Source of the DNA: Lysinibacillus cavernae
GTDB lineage: Bacteria; Bacillota; Bacilli; Bacillales_A; Planococcaceae
Direction of reading: 5' to 3'
DNA length: 64,000 nucleotides
Assembly (NCBI RefSeq): GCF_009724685.1
Contig: NZ_WMEF01000008.1
Location: forward strand, 1 to 64,000
Numbering within the stretch: position 1 is the stretch's first letter; every line of letters begins with the position of its first letter. Below the pieces are notes generated by a model. That model was given only the letters and a program-made list of their open reading frames with translations. It did not search any database and was not told where the DNA came from. This document shows, piece after piece, positions 25,416 to 35,265 of the stretch. The position numbers and the translations under genes were made by a program.

Positions 25416-26759
25416 TTATTCAACGGTCACAGCTAATTCTTTGACGACTAATGATGGTGAACCATGACCATTTGGTAGGAAGTAAAGATCTGAGCTAATT
25501 GCTTCAATATCTTTTAGTAGTGTAAAGAAATTACCTGCGATAGTCATTTGCTTCACTGGTGAGGCAATCTTACCATCTTGAATATGGAAACCCCTTGCTG
25601 CAACAGAGAAGTCACCTGAAATGCTATTCGTACCAGAATGAAGCCCTGATAAATGGGTAATTAGCACACCTTCCGATAAAGAGGCGATTAATGTGTCCTG
25701 TGTGTTTTGACCAGGTGCAATATAAAAATTTTGAGGGGCGATGGACAAAGAGTCTTTATAGGATTCTCTTTGTGCATGACCAGTTGTCTCACAGTCATCT
25801 TTTTTGGCTGTTTTTCGATTATGCAAGAGTGTTTGTAATGTCCCATTAGCAATGATGGCTTGTTGTTTTGTGGCAACTCCTTCACCATCAAAATTGCTAC
25901 CGGACAACGCTTCAGGATGATACGGCACATTGAGGAGTGTCAATGTCTCGGCTGCGACTTGCTGACCCACTTTACCTTTTAGCAATGACTGATTTTTTTG
26001 TGCCTTATCGGCAGAGAAAATAGTCATAAAGGTACTGAGTAAGGATGCGGCAGCATCTTGCCGAAGTATGATTGGATATTTACTAGAAGGGATGGATTGC
26101 TCACCTAAATTGGCAAGAGCCTCCTCAGCAACATTCTTGGCAATGGCATCTACATCAAGAGCATGAAAATCTCTTGTCGTTTTTATATAGCTACCTGATT
26201 TTAATTCGTCACCTTCTTTGACAACAGTCGAAAGGTAGAGGACTAAGCCATTTTCCTTATGAGATAAAGCAAGATTTTTACTATTGGCTAATGTCCGCTC
26301 AGTTGAATAGGATTGTAGTATACAATAATCGAGCGTGACAATGCGTGGGTCATATGCTCGGATTTTTTCCTCAATTGCACGAAGTAATTCAATTTTTTCA
26401 GGAATACTAACGGCCTCTAGTTCCTCGTTATAAAAAGAATGTTGAGCATATTCTTGGCTACCTTCAAAAATAGAGATGTCTTCATGCTCATCGAGTATTT
26501 CTGCATTAGCTTTCACATAATCAATTAAAAAAGAAATAGAATCATCATCTACTTTTTCAGTATATGCATAGCCCATTTTCCCGTTATAAACACCTCGAAG
26601 ACTAAGACCACCATCCTTGGATGTTTCGTAGCTATCTAATTCACCTTCATAAAGTGTGCATTGGAAAGAAGTTTTATGTTCATAATAGACCTCTGCTTCT
26701 GTTAATCCAGCTTGCGTTGCTTGTTGTAAAAGCTTATCTTGATACTGTGCAATGTTCAT
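25416..26759 (-). CDS. tldE: TldE/PmbA-type metalloprotease partner subunit
   Basis: This 447-residue protein of the TldD/PmbA family pairs with the product of the adjacent tldD; the heterodimer cleaves small peptides and matures some modified peptides. It lacks the HExxxH zinc motif, as expected for the TldE/PmbA subunit. It carries typical segments such as GGLSLRGVYNGKMGYAYTE, ALSGSNFDGEGVAT and TISGDFSVAARGFHI. The start ATG at 26759 lies three bases after the tldD stop, indicating one operon. No peptide precursor gene is seen nearby. Confidence 0.92.
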   Translation of the reverse strand: MNIAQYQDKLLQQATQAGLTEAEVYYEHKTSFQCTLYEGELDSYETSKDGGLSLRGVYNGKMGYAYTEKVDDDSISFLIDYVKANAEILDEHEDISIFEGSQEYAQHSFYNEELEAVSIPEKIELLRAIEEKIRAYDPRIVTLDYCILQSYSTERTLANSKNLALSHKENGLVLYLSTVVKEGDELKSGSYIKTTRDFHALDVDAIAKNVAEEALANLGEQSIPSSKYPIILRQDAAASLLSTFMTIFSADKAQKNQSLLKGKVGQQVAAETLTLLNVPYHPEALSGSNFDGEGVATKQQAIIANGTLQTLLHNRKTAKKDDCETTGHAQRESYKDSLSIAPQNFYIAPGQNTQDTLIASLSEGVLITHLSGLHSGTNSISGDFSVAARGFHIQDGKIASPVKQMTIAGNFFTLLKDIEAISSDLYFLPNGHGSPSLVVKELAVTVE

Positions 26760-26762
26760 GTT

Positions 26763-28151
26763 TTATTCCCCCTTTGTTCCACCAACAGTTATTTCACTCA
26801 CACGAATCATCGGCTGGCCTACATTGACAGGAAGACTGCCACTAAGAGAACCACACATGCCTGCTCCATGTGCGAGATTATTTCCAACTCGATCAACTAG
26901 CTGCAATGTTTTAGCGCCATTGCCAATGAGCGTTGCGCCACGCACAGGTTGTTCAATTTTGCCATCTTTGACGATATAGGCTTCCATCACTGCAAAATTA
27001 TAATCACCAGTGGAAGGAGAGACTTGTCCACCACCCATATATTTTGCATAAATACCGTACTCCGTAGACGCGATGATATCTGCTGGTGTTGAAGTACCTG
27101 GTGCGATATAAGTATTGGTCATACGTGATGTTGGGTTAAATCTATAAGATTGCCTACGGGAAGAGCCTGTCGGTTGGGCGTTCATGCGCCGAGCATTAAA
27201 TTTATCTATTAAGTAGCCCTTTAAAATGCCATTTTCAATTAAAACGTTTTTCCTTGTTTTTTCTCCCTCGTCATCAATATTTAGCGATCCCCATTCATTC
27301 TGAAGTGTGCCGTCATCAATATATGTAACGATTTCAGGAGCCACTCTTTCACCAATTCGATTAGCAAAGACGGAATTGTTTTTAGCAACAGCTGTTGCCT
27401 CTAAGCCATGACCACAAGCCTCGTGGAAAATGACACCACCAAATTCATTATCAATGATAACAGGGAATTTTCCGCTAGGACATTCATCTGCATGAAGCAT
27501 AGTGACGGCAATACGTGCAGCTTCGCCTGCGTAGTGGTTGAGATCAAGTTGTTCAATGAATTCAAAGCCTGCATGTGCACCTGGGCCATAGAAGCCAGTT
27601 TGTACTTCAGTCCCTTCTGTAGCCGTCGCTTGCATACTAAGTCTACTGTAAACACGCGTATCCTCTACAAATTTACCTTCAGAGTTAGCAATCAGTACGT
27701 TCTGCTGTTCGTCTAAATAGCGAATGCCTACTTGGCTAATACGTGGGTCATAATTTCTAGCTATTGCATCAGCTTGCCGCATAATAGCCGTTTTACTTGT
27801 GTGCTCCACTGTATTGGGCATACGTAGGATTTGATGAATAGGTGTAATAATTTCTTTGCGGAGAGGGTGAATGATGCCTGACTCATCTCCTTTGATAGCT
27901 AGTGCTGCTCGTTTTGCAGCTGCTAGCAAGCCTTCCTCTGAAAAGTCATTCGTGTAGGTATAAATACTTTGTAGACCTGAAAAAATTCGGATGCCGATCC
28001 CGAAATCACGTCCAGCAATACTTCGTTCAATTTTTCCATCCTGCAAAAAGTATTCATTTACATATTTATCTTCAATGAAGATTTCCGAAAAATCACCACC
28101 CGTAGCTAGGGCAGCTTCAAGTACATTTTCAATAATGGATTGTTTGATCAT
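26763..28151 (-). CDS. tldD: TldD-type metalloprotease catalytic subunit
   Basis: The 462-residue protein has the zinc motif HEACGHGLEA (HExxxH) in the middle, followed by DDEGEKTRKNVLIENG and RRQSYR segments and the Cys-containing MCGSLSG C-terminal motif. It forms the active TldD/TldE heterodimer with the next gene. AAAGGAGG lies just upstream of ATG 28151. It is divergent from splAB with a 180-bp shared control region. Confidence 0.94.
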   Translation of the reverse strand: MIKQSIIENVLEAALATGGDFSEIFIEDKYVNEYFLQDGKIERSIAGRDFGIGIRIFSGLQSIYTYTNDFSEEGLLAAAKRAALAIKGDESGIIHPLRKEIITPIHQILRMPNTVEHTSKTAIMRQADAIARNYDPRISQVGIRYLDEQQNVLIANSEGKFVEDTRVYSRLSMQATATEGTEVQTGFYGPGAHAGFEFIEQLDLNHYAGEAARIAVTMLHADECPSGKFPVIIDNEFGGVIFHEACGHGLEATAVAKNNSVFANRIGERVAPEIVTYIDDGTLQNEWGSLNIDDEGEKTRKNVLIENGILKGYLIDKFNARRMNAQPTGSSRRQSYRFNPTSRMTNTYIAPGTSTPADIIASTEYGIYAKYMGGGQVSPSTGDYNFAVMEAYIVKDGKIEQPVRGATLIGNGAKTLQLVDRVGNNLAHGAGMCGSLSGSLPVNVGQPMIRVSEITVGGTKGE

Positions 28152-28333
28152 ATAATTTCCTCCTTTTCTTGATTATACCAAATTATTAAAAAATTCTGTA
28201 TTGTGAAAATCTACTAGTTTGTAATGATGTAGATAAACCACACAAATTAATGTATATTACCAATATAATTTTTTATGACATATTTTTTGTACAATTTCAC
28301 CAAACTAATGGAAAGACAGAGGAAGGTGAAGAG

Positions 28334-28558
28334 ATGCAGCAACCATATAATGTAGGTGATATTGTTTATATTTTTTACCGCAATCCGCATATTCAGGATG
28401 TAACGAATATACAGGAAGCGGCAGTGGTCCATCATCCAGAGCAACCAGAGGAGCTAGCACTATTTTTATTTGAAACGTATTATCCGATTTCGAATGACAT
28501 GTTGATTTTTTCAAGTGAGATGGCGGCTGAGCAAGCCTATCATCAGTATTTTCATTAA
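28334..28558 (+). CDS. splA: SplA-like regulator of spore photoproduct lyase
   Basis: The 74-residue protein resembles B. subtilis SplA (GDIVYIFYRNPH near the N-terminus, LALFLFETYYPI in the middle). SplA is a TRAP-like negative regulator of splB. GGAAGGTGA precedes ATG 28334, and splB starts 13 bp after the stop. An upstream in-frame ATG at 28250 lacks a ribosome site. Confidence 0.85.
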   Translation: MQQPYNVGDIVYIFYRNPHIQDVTNIQEAAVVHHPEQPEELALFLFETYYPISNDMLIFSSEMAAEQAYHQYFH

Positions 28559-28571
28559 GGGGGACTAATTG

Positions 28572-29597
28572 ATGAAGCCATTTATGCCTCAGCTCGTCTA
28601 TTTTGAACCAGATGCACTCCAATATCCACTTGGTCAGGAGCTAAAAGCAAAATTTGAGCAATTGGGAATTGAAATTCGCTATACGACTTCACACAATCAA
28701 GTGAGAAATCTTCCAGGTGACAATGATTTCCAAAAGTATCGAGTAGCTAAATCGACACTAGTAGTAGGAATACGAAAAACGTTAAAGTTTGATACATCTA
28801 AGCCCTCAGCGGAATATGCCATTCCATTTGCGACAGGCTGTATGGGACATTGCCATTATTGTTATTTACAAACAACAATGGGCAGCAAACCTTATATTCG
28901 TACGTATGTGAATGTCGATGAAATTTTACAACAGGCCGATCATTACATGGCTGAACGAGCACCTGATTTTACCCGCTTTGAGGCATCTTGTACCTCCGAT
29001 ATTGTAGGGATAGATCATTTAACACATACATTGAAACGGGCGATTGAACATTTTGGACAAAGTGAGCTTGGTCAATTACGTTTTGTGACGAAATTTCATC
29101 ACGTGGATCATTTATTGGATGCCAAGCATAATGGGAAGACAAGGTTTCGTTTTAGTGTTAATGCTGATTATGTCATTAAACATTTTGAGCCAGGTACATC
29201 TCCTTTAGTGAAGCGTATTGAGGCAGCGGGGAAAGTGGCAAGAGCTGGGTACCCACTTGGCTTTATCGTTGCTCCGATTTATCTTCATGATGGCTGGCAG
29301 GAAGGCTATTACAATATGTTTGAGCGATTGGATGCAGAATTGCCAAAGGATGTGCGAGATGATATTACGTTTGAGTTTATTCAGCACCGCTTTACAAAAC
29401 CAGCCAAACGTGTGATTGAAAAAAACTATCCTATGACAAAGCTGGAACTTGACGAAACCGTGAGAAGGTATAAATGGGGGAAATATGGGATAGGTAAATA
29501 CATTTATCAAAAGGAAGAAGAGGAAGATATTAAGGAGCACTTGTATGGCTATATGCAAAAATTTTTTCCTCAAGCGAAATTAGAATATTTTACGTAA
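28572..29597 (+). CDS. splB: Spore photoproduct lyase (radical SAM)
   Basis: The 341-residue protein reverses the thymine spore photoproduct formed by UV in dormant spore DNA. The radical-SAM cysteines occur as TGCMGHCHYCYL (residues ~90-101). EASCTSDIVGIDH and FVTKFHHVDHLL are SplB-typical. AAGGGGGA sits before ATG 28572. It is the second gene of the splAB operon, expected in the forespore. Its presence is strong evidence for a sporulating host. Confidence 0.96.
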   Translation: MKPFMPQLVYFEPDALQYPLGQELKAKFEQLGIEIRYTTSHNQVRNLPGDNDFQKYRVAKSTLVVGIRKTLKFDTSKPSAEYAIPFATGCMGHCHYCYLQTTMGSKPYIRTYVNVDEILQQADHYMAERAPDFTRFEASCTSDIVGIDHLTHTLKRAIEHFGQSELGQLRFVTKFHHVDHLLDAKHNGKTRFRFSVNADYVIKHFEPGTSPLVKRIEAAGKVARAGYPLGFIVAPIYLHDGWQEGYYNMFERLDAELPKDVRDDITFEFIQHRFTKPAKRVIEKNYPMTKLELDETVRRYKWGKYGIGKYIYQKEEEEDIKEHLYGYMQKFFPQAKLEYFT

Positions 29598-29598
29598 T

Positions 29599-29634
29599 GA
29601 GAGAGAGCCTTCGTCGTTCTCTCTAAATTTTTAT
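29599..29634 (+). terminator. Terminator of splAB
   Basis: GAGAGAG pairs with CTCTCT around CCTTCGTCGTT, then AAATTTTT; modest stem. Confidence 0.55.
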
Positions 29635-29762
29635 TTGAGCTACATATGGTTCAACGAAATGACGATTCAATTCAAGGCATTGTCTTTAACTGTTCATATT
29701 GTATAATCCCCCTTTCAATGGTAACTCTAACAGAGAACGACAAGCAGAGGGGGAGAATAAAG

Positions 29763-30698
29763 ATGGACTCATTTCAAGTAAATTGTTGGTCGGAACATGA
29801 GGAACTAAAGGTGGTAATGCTTTGTACACCTTCGATAGTAGATGTAACGAATTCAAAAATAGCCGAGCAGGTTGGGTGGAGTGAGCCTGTCAACCATCAC
29901 AAGGCGATGGAAAACTTTATGGCATTGAAGACAACGCTCGAAAACGCTGGGGTAAGAGTGATAGATTATGCCGAAGAATTATTAAATGATCAGCAGCTGT
30001 TAAGTGAACAGCTCATTAATCGTTATTTTGTGCGCGATCTAGCCTGTGTTGTGGGCCAGCAAATTTTACCTGGTAATGCTGGAAGCTCGTTAAGACGCCC
30101 TGAGTATCCACATGCTCATGCTATTTTAGCCAAGTGGTTTCCTAAACAATTTATAAGCAATGCACAGCCTTGTAAATCACTTGAATGTGGGGATGTGATG
30201 CTATTAAATAAGGATGCAGTCCTCATGAATCTAGGGATGAGAACATCATTAGAGGCTGTCGAAAGCTTGAAGGAGCGCTTCTTTAAACAAGGATTTTCAG
30301 AAATTGCGGTCATTGATTTACCGAAGGGCAATGATACGCTTCATTTAGATATGAATTGTAATGTTGTGCATCATAACTTGATGATTGCTAAAAGCTTTGT
30401 GCGTTATTTTCCTGTACAGGTGTTCACAGCCTAAGGCAGTCATTTTGATATGCCAGAACCATTTTTAAAACGGCATGGCTTTGAGGTTTACTGGCTCGAA
30501 ACCTATAAAACCATTCCAGACATTAACTTGATTAATCTTGATCCAGAAACTTTAGTAATCAGTAAGCAGGCGTCTAAACCGCAGTTATTGAAGCATCCGT
30601 TATTGCATAAAAAGAAACTACTGGAAGTAGACGTCACAGAGCTTGAAAAAGGTGGTGGAGGCATTCGGTGCATGACACTGCCTTTAGTAAGAAAGTAG
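29763..30698 (+). pseudogene. Arginine-deiminase-fold (DDAH-like) hydrolase interrupted by an in-frame TAA
   Basis: The gene starts at ATG 29763 with GAGGGGGAG upstream. The N-terminal 224 codons carry fold motifs RDLACVVG, SLECGDVM and NDTLHLDMNCN, consistent with dimethylarginine/arginine deiminase-type amidinohydrolases. A TAA at 30432-30434 follows VQVFTA. The same frame then continues without another stop to 30698 and contains the expected C-terminal nucleophile motif GGGGIRCMTLP. Any truncated product therefore lacks the catalytic Cys. One substitution would restore a ~311-residue enzyme. The gene is probably co-transcribed with the amino-acid permease 15 bp downstream. Confidence 0.82.
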
Positions 30699-30713
30699 TG
30701 AAGGGTTGATTAC

Positions 30714-32030
30714 ATGACATCAAATACAAGTAAGGGCAGGTTGTCTTGGTGGCAACTTTCGCTTCTAGGTATAGGCTGTACATTAGGAACAGGATTTTTT
30801 CTTGGGACAAGTATGGCTATTCATAAAAGTGGTCCCGCTGTTTTAATTCCTTTTTTATTAGCGGCCATTTGTACGTATATTGTTTATGATGCACTTGTCA
30901 AAATGTCTGTTGAGAATCCTGATAAAGGTTCATTTCGTACTTATGCTAAACAAGCATTTGGTAGGTGGGCGGGATTTAGTAATGGTTGGGTCTATTTAAT
31001 TTCTGAGATTCTAATCATGGGAAGTCAGCTGATGGCACTCGGTATTTTTACGAAGTTTTGGTTTCCTGCATTGCCATTATGGGTTACAGCCTCCATCTAT
31101 GCTGCTATAGGGCTAGTCGTGATCCTCACAGGAATGAAGGGTTTTGAAAACTTCCAAAACATCTTTGGGGCATTAAAGGCAGCAGCAATTGTGATGTTTA
31201 TTATCGTAGCCGTTGTGATCATAATGAAAGGCTCGCAAGCCTCTACACTTGACTCACTATATACGAATTATGAAGCGTTTTTCTCACAAGGTATAAAAGG
31301 AATTTGGCTTGGTCTATTGTATGCCTTTTACGCTTATGGAGGTATTGAAGTAATGGGGTTAATGGTCATTGATTTAAAAAATCCAAAAGAAGCACCAAAA
31401 GCAGGAAGAATAATGTTAGTAGTTATCACCATCATTTTTTTAATGGCCATTGCACTTGCGTTAGCGCTTGTCTCTTGGAAAGACTTTACGATTAATGAAA
31501 GTCCCTTCATTACTGCCCTTCATGGTAATCACATTCCCTTTGTGGCGGATATTTTTAATGGCGTATTAATCATTGCTGGATTTTCAACAATGGTCGCGTC
31601 TCTCTATGCGGTTATTACGATTCTTATTACACTTGCAGAAGATCACGATGCACCAAAAATACTAGCGAAGAAAGGGAAGAGGAAAGTTCCTATTCCTGCC
31701 TTTATATTTTTAACTTGTGGCTTAGTCATAACAATTGTTATTGGCTTTCTCATGCCAGAAAAAATCTTTGAATATTTGATGACTGCAGCGGGTTTAATGT
31801 TGATCTATAACTGGCTCTTTATTTTAGTAACATATATGAAGCTTATGGAGTTATCCAAATGGGAGCATGTGAAAAATTGTTTGGGAATGCTGCTTATTGC
31901 TGTTACGGTATCTGGTACATTAGGAGAAAAAACAAGCAGACTCGGGTTTTTCGTGAGCCTGCTCTTTATTGTCCTAATAGGGATTGCGACCTGGATTGTT
32001 GTGAAAAGGCAAAGTAATAAGGAAGCCTAA
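30714..32030 (+). CDS. APC-family amino acid permease
   Basis: The 438-residue protein has about twelve membrane helices and the APC signature near the N-terminus (LGIGCTLGTGFFLGTSMAI), plus GSFRTYAKQAFGRWAGFSNGW and YAFYAYGGIEVMGLMVIDLKNPKEAP. It is an amino acid importer or exchanger in the cytoplasmic membrane. Its position directly after the deiminase-fold gene suggests a guanidino or arginine-like substrate, which is inference. AAGGG precedes the ATG. Confidence 0.88.
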   Translation: MTSNTSKGRLSWWQLSLLGIGCTLGTGFFLGTSMAIHKSGPAVLIPFLLAAICTYIVYDALVKMSVENPDKGSFRTYAKQAFGRWAGFSNGWVYLISEILIMGSQLMALGIFTKFWFPALPLWVTASIYAAIGLVVILTGMKGFENFQNIFGALKAAAIVMFIIVAVVIIMKGSQASTLDSLYTNYEAFFSQGIKGIWLGLLYAFYAYGGIEVMGLMVIDLKNPKEAPKAGRIMLVVITIIFLMAIALALALVSWKDFTINESPFITALHGNHIPFVADIFNGVLIIAGFSTMVASLYAVITILITLAEDHDAPKILAKKGKRKVPIPAFIFLTCGLVITIVIGFLMPEKIFEYLMTAAGLMLIYNWLFILVTYMKLMELSKWEHVKNCLGMLLIAVTVSGTLGEKTSRLGFFVSLLFIVLIGIATWIVVKRQSNKEA

Positions 32031-32036
32031 AGGAAG

Positions 32037-32783
32037 TTATTTTTGTGACATCCGTAAGAACGGACATTTGGGCGGACTTTGATTATCATCGCTTAAAAAG
32101 TATTGCTTCCATTCATAACTATCTTCTTGTCCGTACCATTTTAAATCGGGATGCCCTGGGAGTGCATCATAATTGGCAATGCGTTGACGGATGAGCTTCT
32201 TTAATTTTCGCCCAAATGCAGTAGAGTCGTTCATTTCTTCAAAAATCCAGCGTGGTTGGATGGCCATGAGCAAAGTAGAAAAATGGCGACTCCTTCGCAT
32301 TTTGTGAGCTGGCGTTGCACAGGAGATAAAATAGGGCTCTCCGTTAAAGCAAAACTCCCATTCATTGTGGGCAGGGTCAGTTGGTATTTCTTCAGGCCAT
32401 TCGAGATCGTCGATTTTAGTTAAATGGTTGAGAATGGTCCAAAATAATTGCTGATAATCCTCGACTTTATAACTAGCTAGCATATCTTGAGGGCTATGAA
32501 AGAAAACGGTGAGTGTCGTATATTTACCAAAGGTTCGCGAGGATTCTGTGAATTCCTTTAAACATTGTGCTAGTTCATTAATGGATTGCTCCTTCCGTGG
32601 ATCTTCGATAAAACTATAGCGCAAATGGTTCGATAAAAACCCCATTCTTGCAGGTACACACGGAAAGGTATTTTCTTCATCGGCAATCGTGGCGGCAAAA
32701 TCCGTGTAGGCAGACTGTTGCCAAAATGGAAGTGTGTCCAAATGTTCCTCAATCCACTTCCTGTCAAATACTCCTACTTCCAC
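32037..32783 (-). CDS. YqcI/YcgG family protein
   Basis: The 248-residue soluble protein matches the YqcI/YcgG family (PF08892) in length and in segments such as FPCVPARMGF near the N-terminus, TLTVFFHSP and NGEPYFISCATPAHKMRRSRH, with a Cys near the C-terminus (PKCPFLRM). The start is GTG 32783 behind AAGGAGGAG. Family function is unknown. It converges with the permease and has its own promoter. Confidence 0.8.
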   Translation of the reverse strand: MEVGVFDRKWIEEHLDTLPFWQQSAYTDFAATIADEENTFPCVPARMGFLSNHLRYSFIEDPRKEQSINELAQCLKEFTESSRTFGKYTTLTVFFHSPQDMLASYKVEDYQQLFWTILNHLTKIDDLEWPEEIPTDPAHNEWEFCFNGEPYFISCATPAHKMRRSRHFSTLLMAIQPRWIFEEMNDSTAFGRKLKKLIRQRIANYDALPGHPDLKWYGQEDSYEWKQYFLSDDNQSPPKCPFLRMSQK

Positions 32784-33022
32784 TTGAGTCTCCTCCTTCT
32801 ATACACCTTTATTCTATTAAAGAAAAAGCCAATGGGTTACGAAATCATCTTGAATATGTAAGGATACATTGATCGATTTTTAATCACTCGAAGGGTGGCA
32901 TGAATGGTAGAGTCTTGCTTAATTTGGGTTGTCTTTAGCAAGGGGAGTGGCATATAAAATAATTACATTTGTTCAAAAATTACTGCTGCTTCAACGACAT
33001 GGAACCATTGAAACAGCACATT

Positions 33023-33460
33023 TTAAATTTTTTGTTGAAAGACCTTTTGTTCAAGGATAAATAGGGCCTGTTGAATGTCCTTTATATCATCCTGTGTCGC
33101 ATGTTGAATAAGCTGTAGAAAGCGTTCCTCGATGCATGCAAAGGCCTCCTCCATCATTTTATTTCCCTCAATGGACAAACGAATATACTGCTTTCTTCGG
33201 TCCTCTGTGTCACTAATTTTTTCAATCAGATTTCGTTCTTGTAATTTACGTAATTCACGACTTGTATTAGGTAAAGACATGTGCTGACAGTCACTTATTT
33301 CGGTCGGTGTGACGGGCTGGCTTACTTTAATATATTCAAGAATTTTATATTGAAGCGGAGTTATATTCGCAATGGTGACATTTTGTGTGAGATCATGTGT
33401 CACTTGATGGACAGTGGCTGTAAACGATACAAATTGATGAAATAAACTGCTTTTATCCAA
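33023..33460 (-). CDS. MarR-family transcriptional regulator
   Basis: The protein of about 145 residues has a winged helix: VTPTEISDCQHMSLPNTSRELRKLQERNLIEK as recognition region (shown in parts), then the wing TEDRRKQYIRLS. GTG 33469 lies inside the ribosome site GAGGTG, so TTG 33460 (MDKSSLFHQF) is the likely start. It is divergent from the oxidoreductase gene at 33580, and the shared 119-bp region holds two near-palindromes. It probably represses that gene and itself. Confidence 0.88.
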   Translation of the reverse strand: MDKSSLFHQFVSFTATVHQVTHDLTQNVTIANITPLQYKILEYIKVSQPVTPTEISDCQHMSLPNTSRELRKLQERNLIEKISDTEDRRKQYIRLSIEGNKMMEEAFACIEERFLQLIQHATQDDIKDIQQALFILEQKVFQQKI

Positions 33461-33509
33461 TCGGATCACCTCTTATTGTCAAGATACCAAATAACTTGTC
33501 TTAAAACAA

Positions 33510-33563
33510 TTATCATTTGACAACAAAAAATGAATCGATTATTATTTAGTTATCAAATGATAA
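33510..33563. promoter_or_regulatory. Two MarR-type operators in the divergent promoter region
   Basis: TTATCATTTGACAA (33510-33523) and TTATCAAATGATAA (33550-33563) are 14-bp near-palindromes. The second is perfect except for its central two bases, and the first is the same site on the other strand with one mismatch. Their starts are 40 bp apart, almost four helical turns. Confidence 0.7.
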
Positions 33564-33579
33564 GTAATGGAGGCATAAA

Positions 33580-34167
33580 ATGAAAACGTTAATTGTCTAT
33601 ACATATCCAAACCATAAGAGCTTAAATTATGCATTTTTACAGGAAGTAATGAAGGGGTGTCAAGAGAATCCTGCCATTGATGAGATACAGCTACTAGATT
33701 TATATGAAGAAGATTTCGATCCTCGTTTGATTTTCCATGAGCATAAACGACGTCGTGATATGTATCGTGATCAGAAATTGGAAAAATACCGACAGCAGCT
33801 TACATGGGCAGATCAACTTGTATTTGTTTATCCGATTTGGTGGGGGAGACCGCCAGCCATGCTATTAGGCTATATTGATCAATTGTTTGCGGCAAATTTT
33901 GCTTATCGAGATACTAAGGGGTTATTTCCAGAGGCACTCTTAAAAGGGAAATCGGTTGTCTGTGTGTCCACTATGAAGGGGCCAACGAATTATCCATTAT
34001 TATGGTTGAATAATGCGCATAAAATCTTGATGAAGAGAGCATTGTTTAAGTTTGTTGGGATGAAAAAAGTGAAGTTTTTTGAGTTTGGTAACATGGAAAG
34101 TAAAAAGGGGAAACAGCAGCAAAAATTGAATAAAGTATATCAATATTTTAGAAAAGTAGCTTACTAA
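33580..34167 (+). CDS. Flavodoxin-fold NAD(P)H oxidoreductase
   Basis: The 195-residue protein belongs to the flavodoxin_2/NQO-like family (YwrO/KefF type): YTYPNHKSLNYAF at the N-terminus, DQLVFVYPIWWGRPPAML for FMN binding and GLFPEALLKGKSVVCVSTMKGP. It is expected to reduce quinones or related electrophiles using NAD(P)H. TGGAGG lies upstream of ATG 33580. The divergent MarR regulator suggests induction by a quinone-like or phenolic compound (inference). Confidence 0.88.
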   Translation: MKTLIVYTYPNHKSLNYAFLQEVMKGCQENPAIDEIQLLDLYEEDFDPRLIFHEHKRRRDMYRDQKLEKYRQQLTWADQLVFVYPIWWGRPPAMLLGYIDQLFAANFAYRDTKGLFPEALLKGKSVVCVSTMKGPTNYPLLWLNNAHKILMKRALFKFVGMKKVKFFEFGNMESKKGKQQQKLNKVYQYFRKVAY

Positions 34168-34174
34168 TGACAAT

Positions 34175-34210
34175 AACTCGTGCAGACGGTCTTAGTCGTT
34201 TGCACGAGTT
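34175..34210. terminator. Convergent terminator between oxidoreductase and kinase genes
   Basis: AACTCGTGCA (34175-34184) and TGCACGAGTT (34201-34210) are perfect inverted repeats. The right arm overlaps the 3' end of the minus-strand kinase gene. Confidence 0.65.
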
Positions 34211-35265
34211 TGAGTACTGTCGATGGGCAATGTAACCAAAAAGGCTGTAAATTCAGCTAGTTTGCTTTCAACAACAATGGTTCCCTTGTGCATATCAATG
34301 ATTTTTTTGACGATGGCTAACCCTAATCCGCTACCACCATTTGCGGCTGTTCGCGATTGATCGGCCTTATAAAATCTTTCGAAAATATGCATTTGTTGTT
34401 CTTCTGTTAGGCCGATGCCAGTATCTTGAACAATGACGGTTACCGTATCTAGTTGCTTCTTCATGGACAAAGTGATGGACCCATTGTCAGTCGTAAATTT
34501 AATGCTATTCGTCAGCAAATTCATCCAAACTTGATTCATTAAATCCTCATCTGCTGTGATGCAAAAGCTGTCAAGCTGAAGATCAAAGTCCAGCTGTTTG
34601 GCTAACCAATTCGGTTCAAGCGCCAGTACAACATTGCGTATTTGTTTATCCAGTCGATAATTTTTTGGCTCGAATGGATGATGCTGTGATTCTAAGGAAG
34701 TTAGTTTGAGTAAGTTTTCACTGATTTTTGACAAGCGACTACTTTCTAATTCAATAATTTCTAAGTAATGTTGACGCTTTTCTTTAGGTAGATTGATATT
34801 TTTAAGTGCTTTTGCAAAACCATTAATAGACGTTAAGGGTGACTGGATTTCATGAGAGACGTTTGAAATGAACTCTTGACGCATTCTTTCAAGTTCACCT
34901 AATTCGATGGCCATGTGATTGATGCCATGTATTAATTGCCCGAATTGGTCTTCTTCATCTGCTTTCAAATCTAATTGTACATTAAAATCGCCTTTAGCCA
35001 TACGACTCAATGCATCCACGATGGTATCCCAGTAGTTACGTTGTCGATTAAGGCCGATTAAAAATATAATCGCTGCGGAACAGGCAAAGAGCACAAATAC
35101 ACCAATGACTGTCCCTAATTGCAGCCAAAAACCATGAAGCTCTGTATCTAATCGACTGTAAAGCCATGTGGTCAAATGATAGGAAATAAAAGCAAAAACG
35201 GTATTAGCAATGAGAAAGAGGCAGAAGACCATTACCAACTTAAAAAAGAATCTTCTTTGTCTCAT
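34192..35265 (-). CDS. Membrane sensor histidine kinase
   Basis: The 357-residue protein has two membrane helices (~10-32, ~47-70), a HAMP domain, a HisKA box FISNVSHEIQSPLTSINGF with the phospho-His, and a HATPase domain (NLLTNSIKFT, DTGIGL, GGSGLGLAIVKKI). There is almost no extracytoplasmic loop, so it probably senses within the membrane or through BmrA, as in antibiotic-sensing systems. Its ATG overlaps the response regulator stop by four bases (35262-35265). Confidence 0.9.
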   Translation of the reverse strand: MRQRRFFFKLVMVFCLFLIANTVFAFISYHLTTWLYSRLDTELHGFWLQLGTVIGVFVLFACSAAIIFLIGLNRQRNYWDTIVDALSRMAKGDFNVQLDLKADEEDQFGQLIHGINHMAIELGELERMRQEFISNVSHEIQSPLTSINGFAKALKNINLPKEKRQHYLEIIELESSRLSKISENLLKLTSLESQHHPFEPKNYRLDKQIRNVVLALEPNWLAKQLDFDLQLDSFCITADEDLMNQVWMNLLTNSIKFTTDNGSITLSMKKQLDTVTVIVQDTGIGLTEEQQMHIFERFYKADQSRTAANGGSGLGLAIVKKIIDMHKGTIVVESKLAEFTAFLVTLPIDSTQTRAND

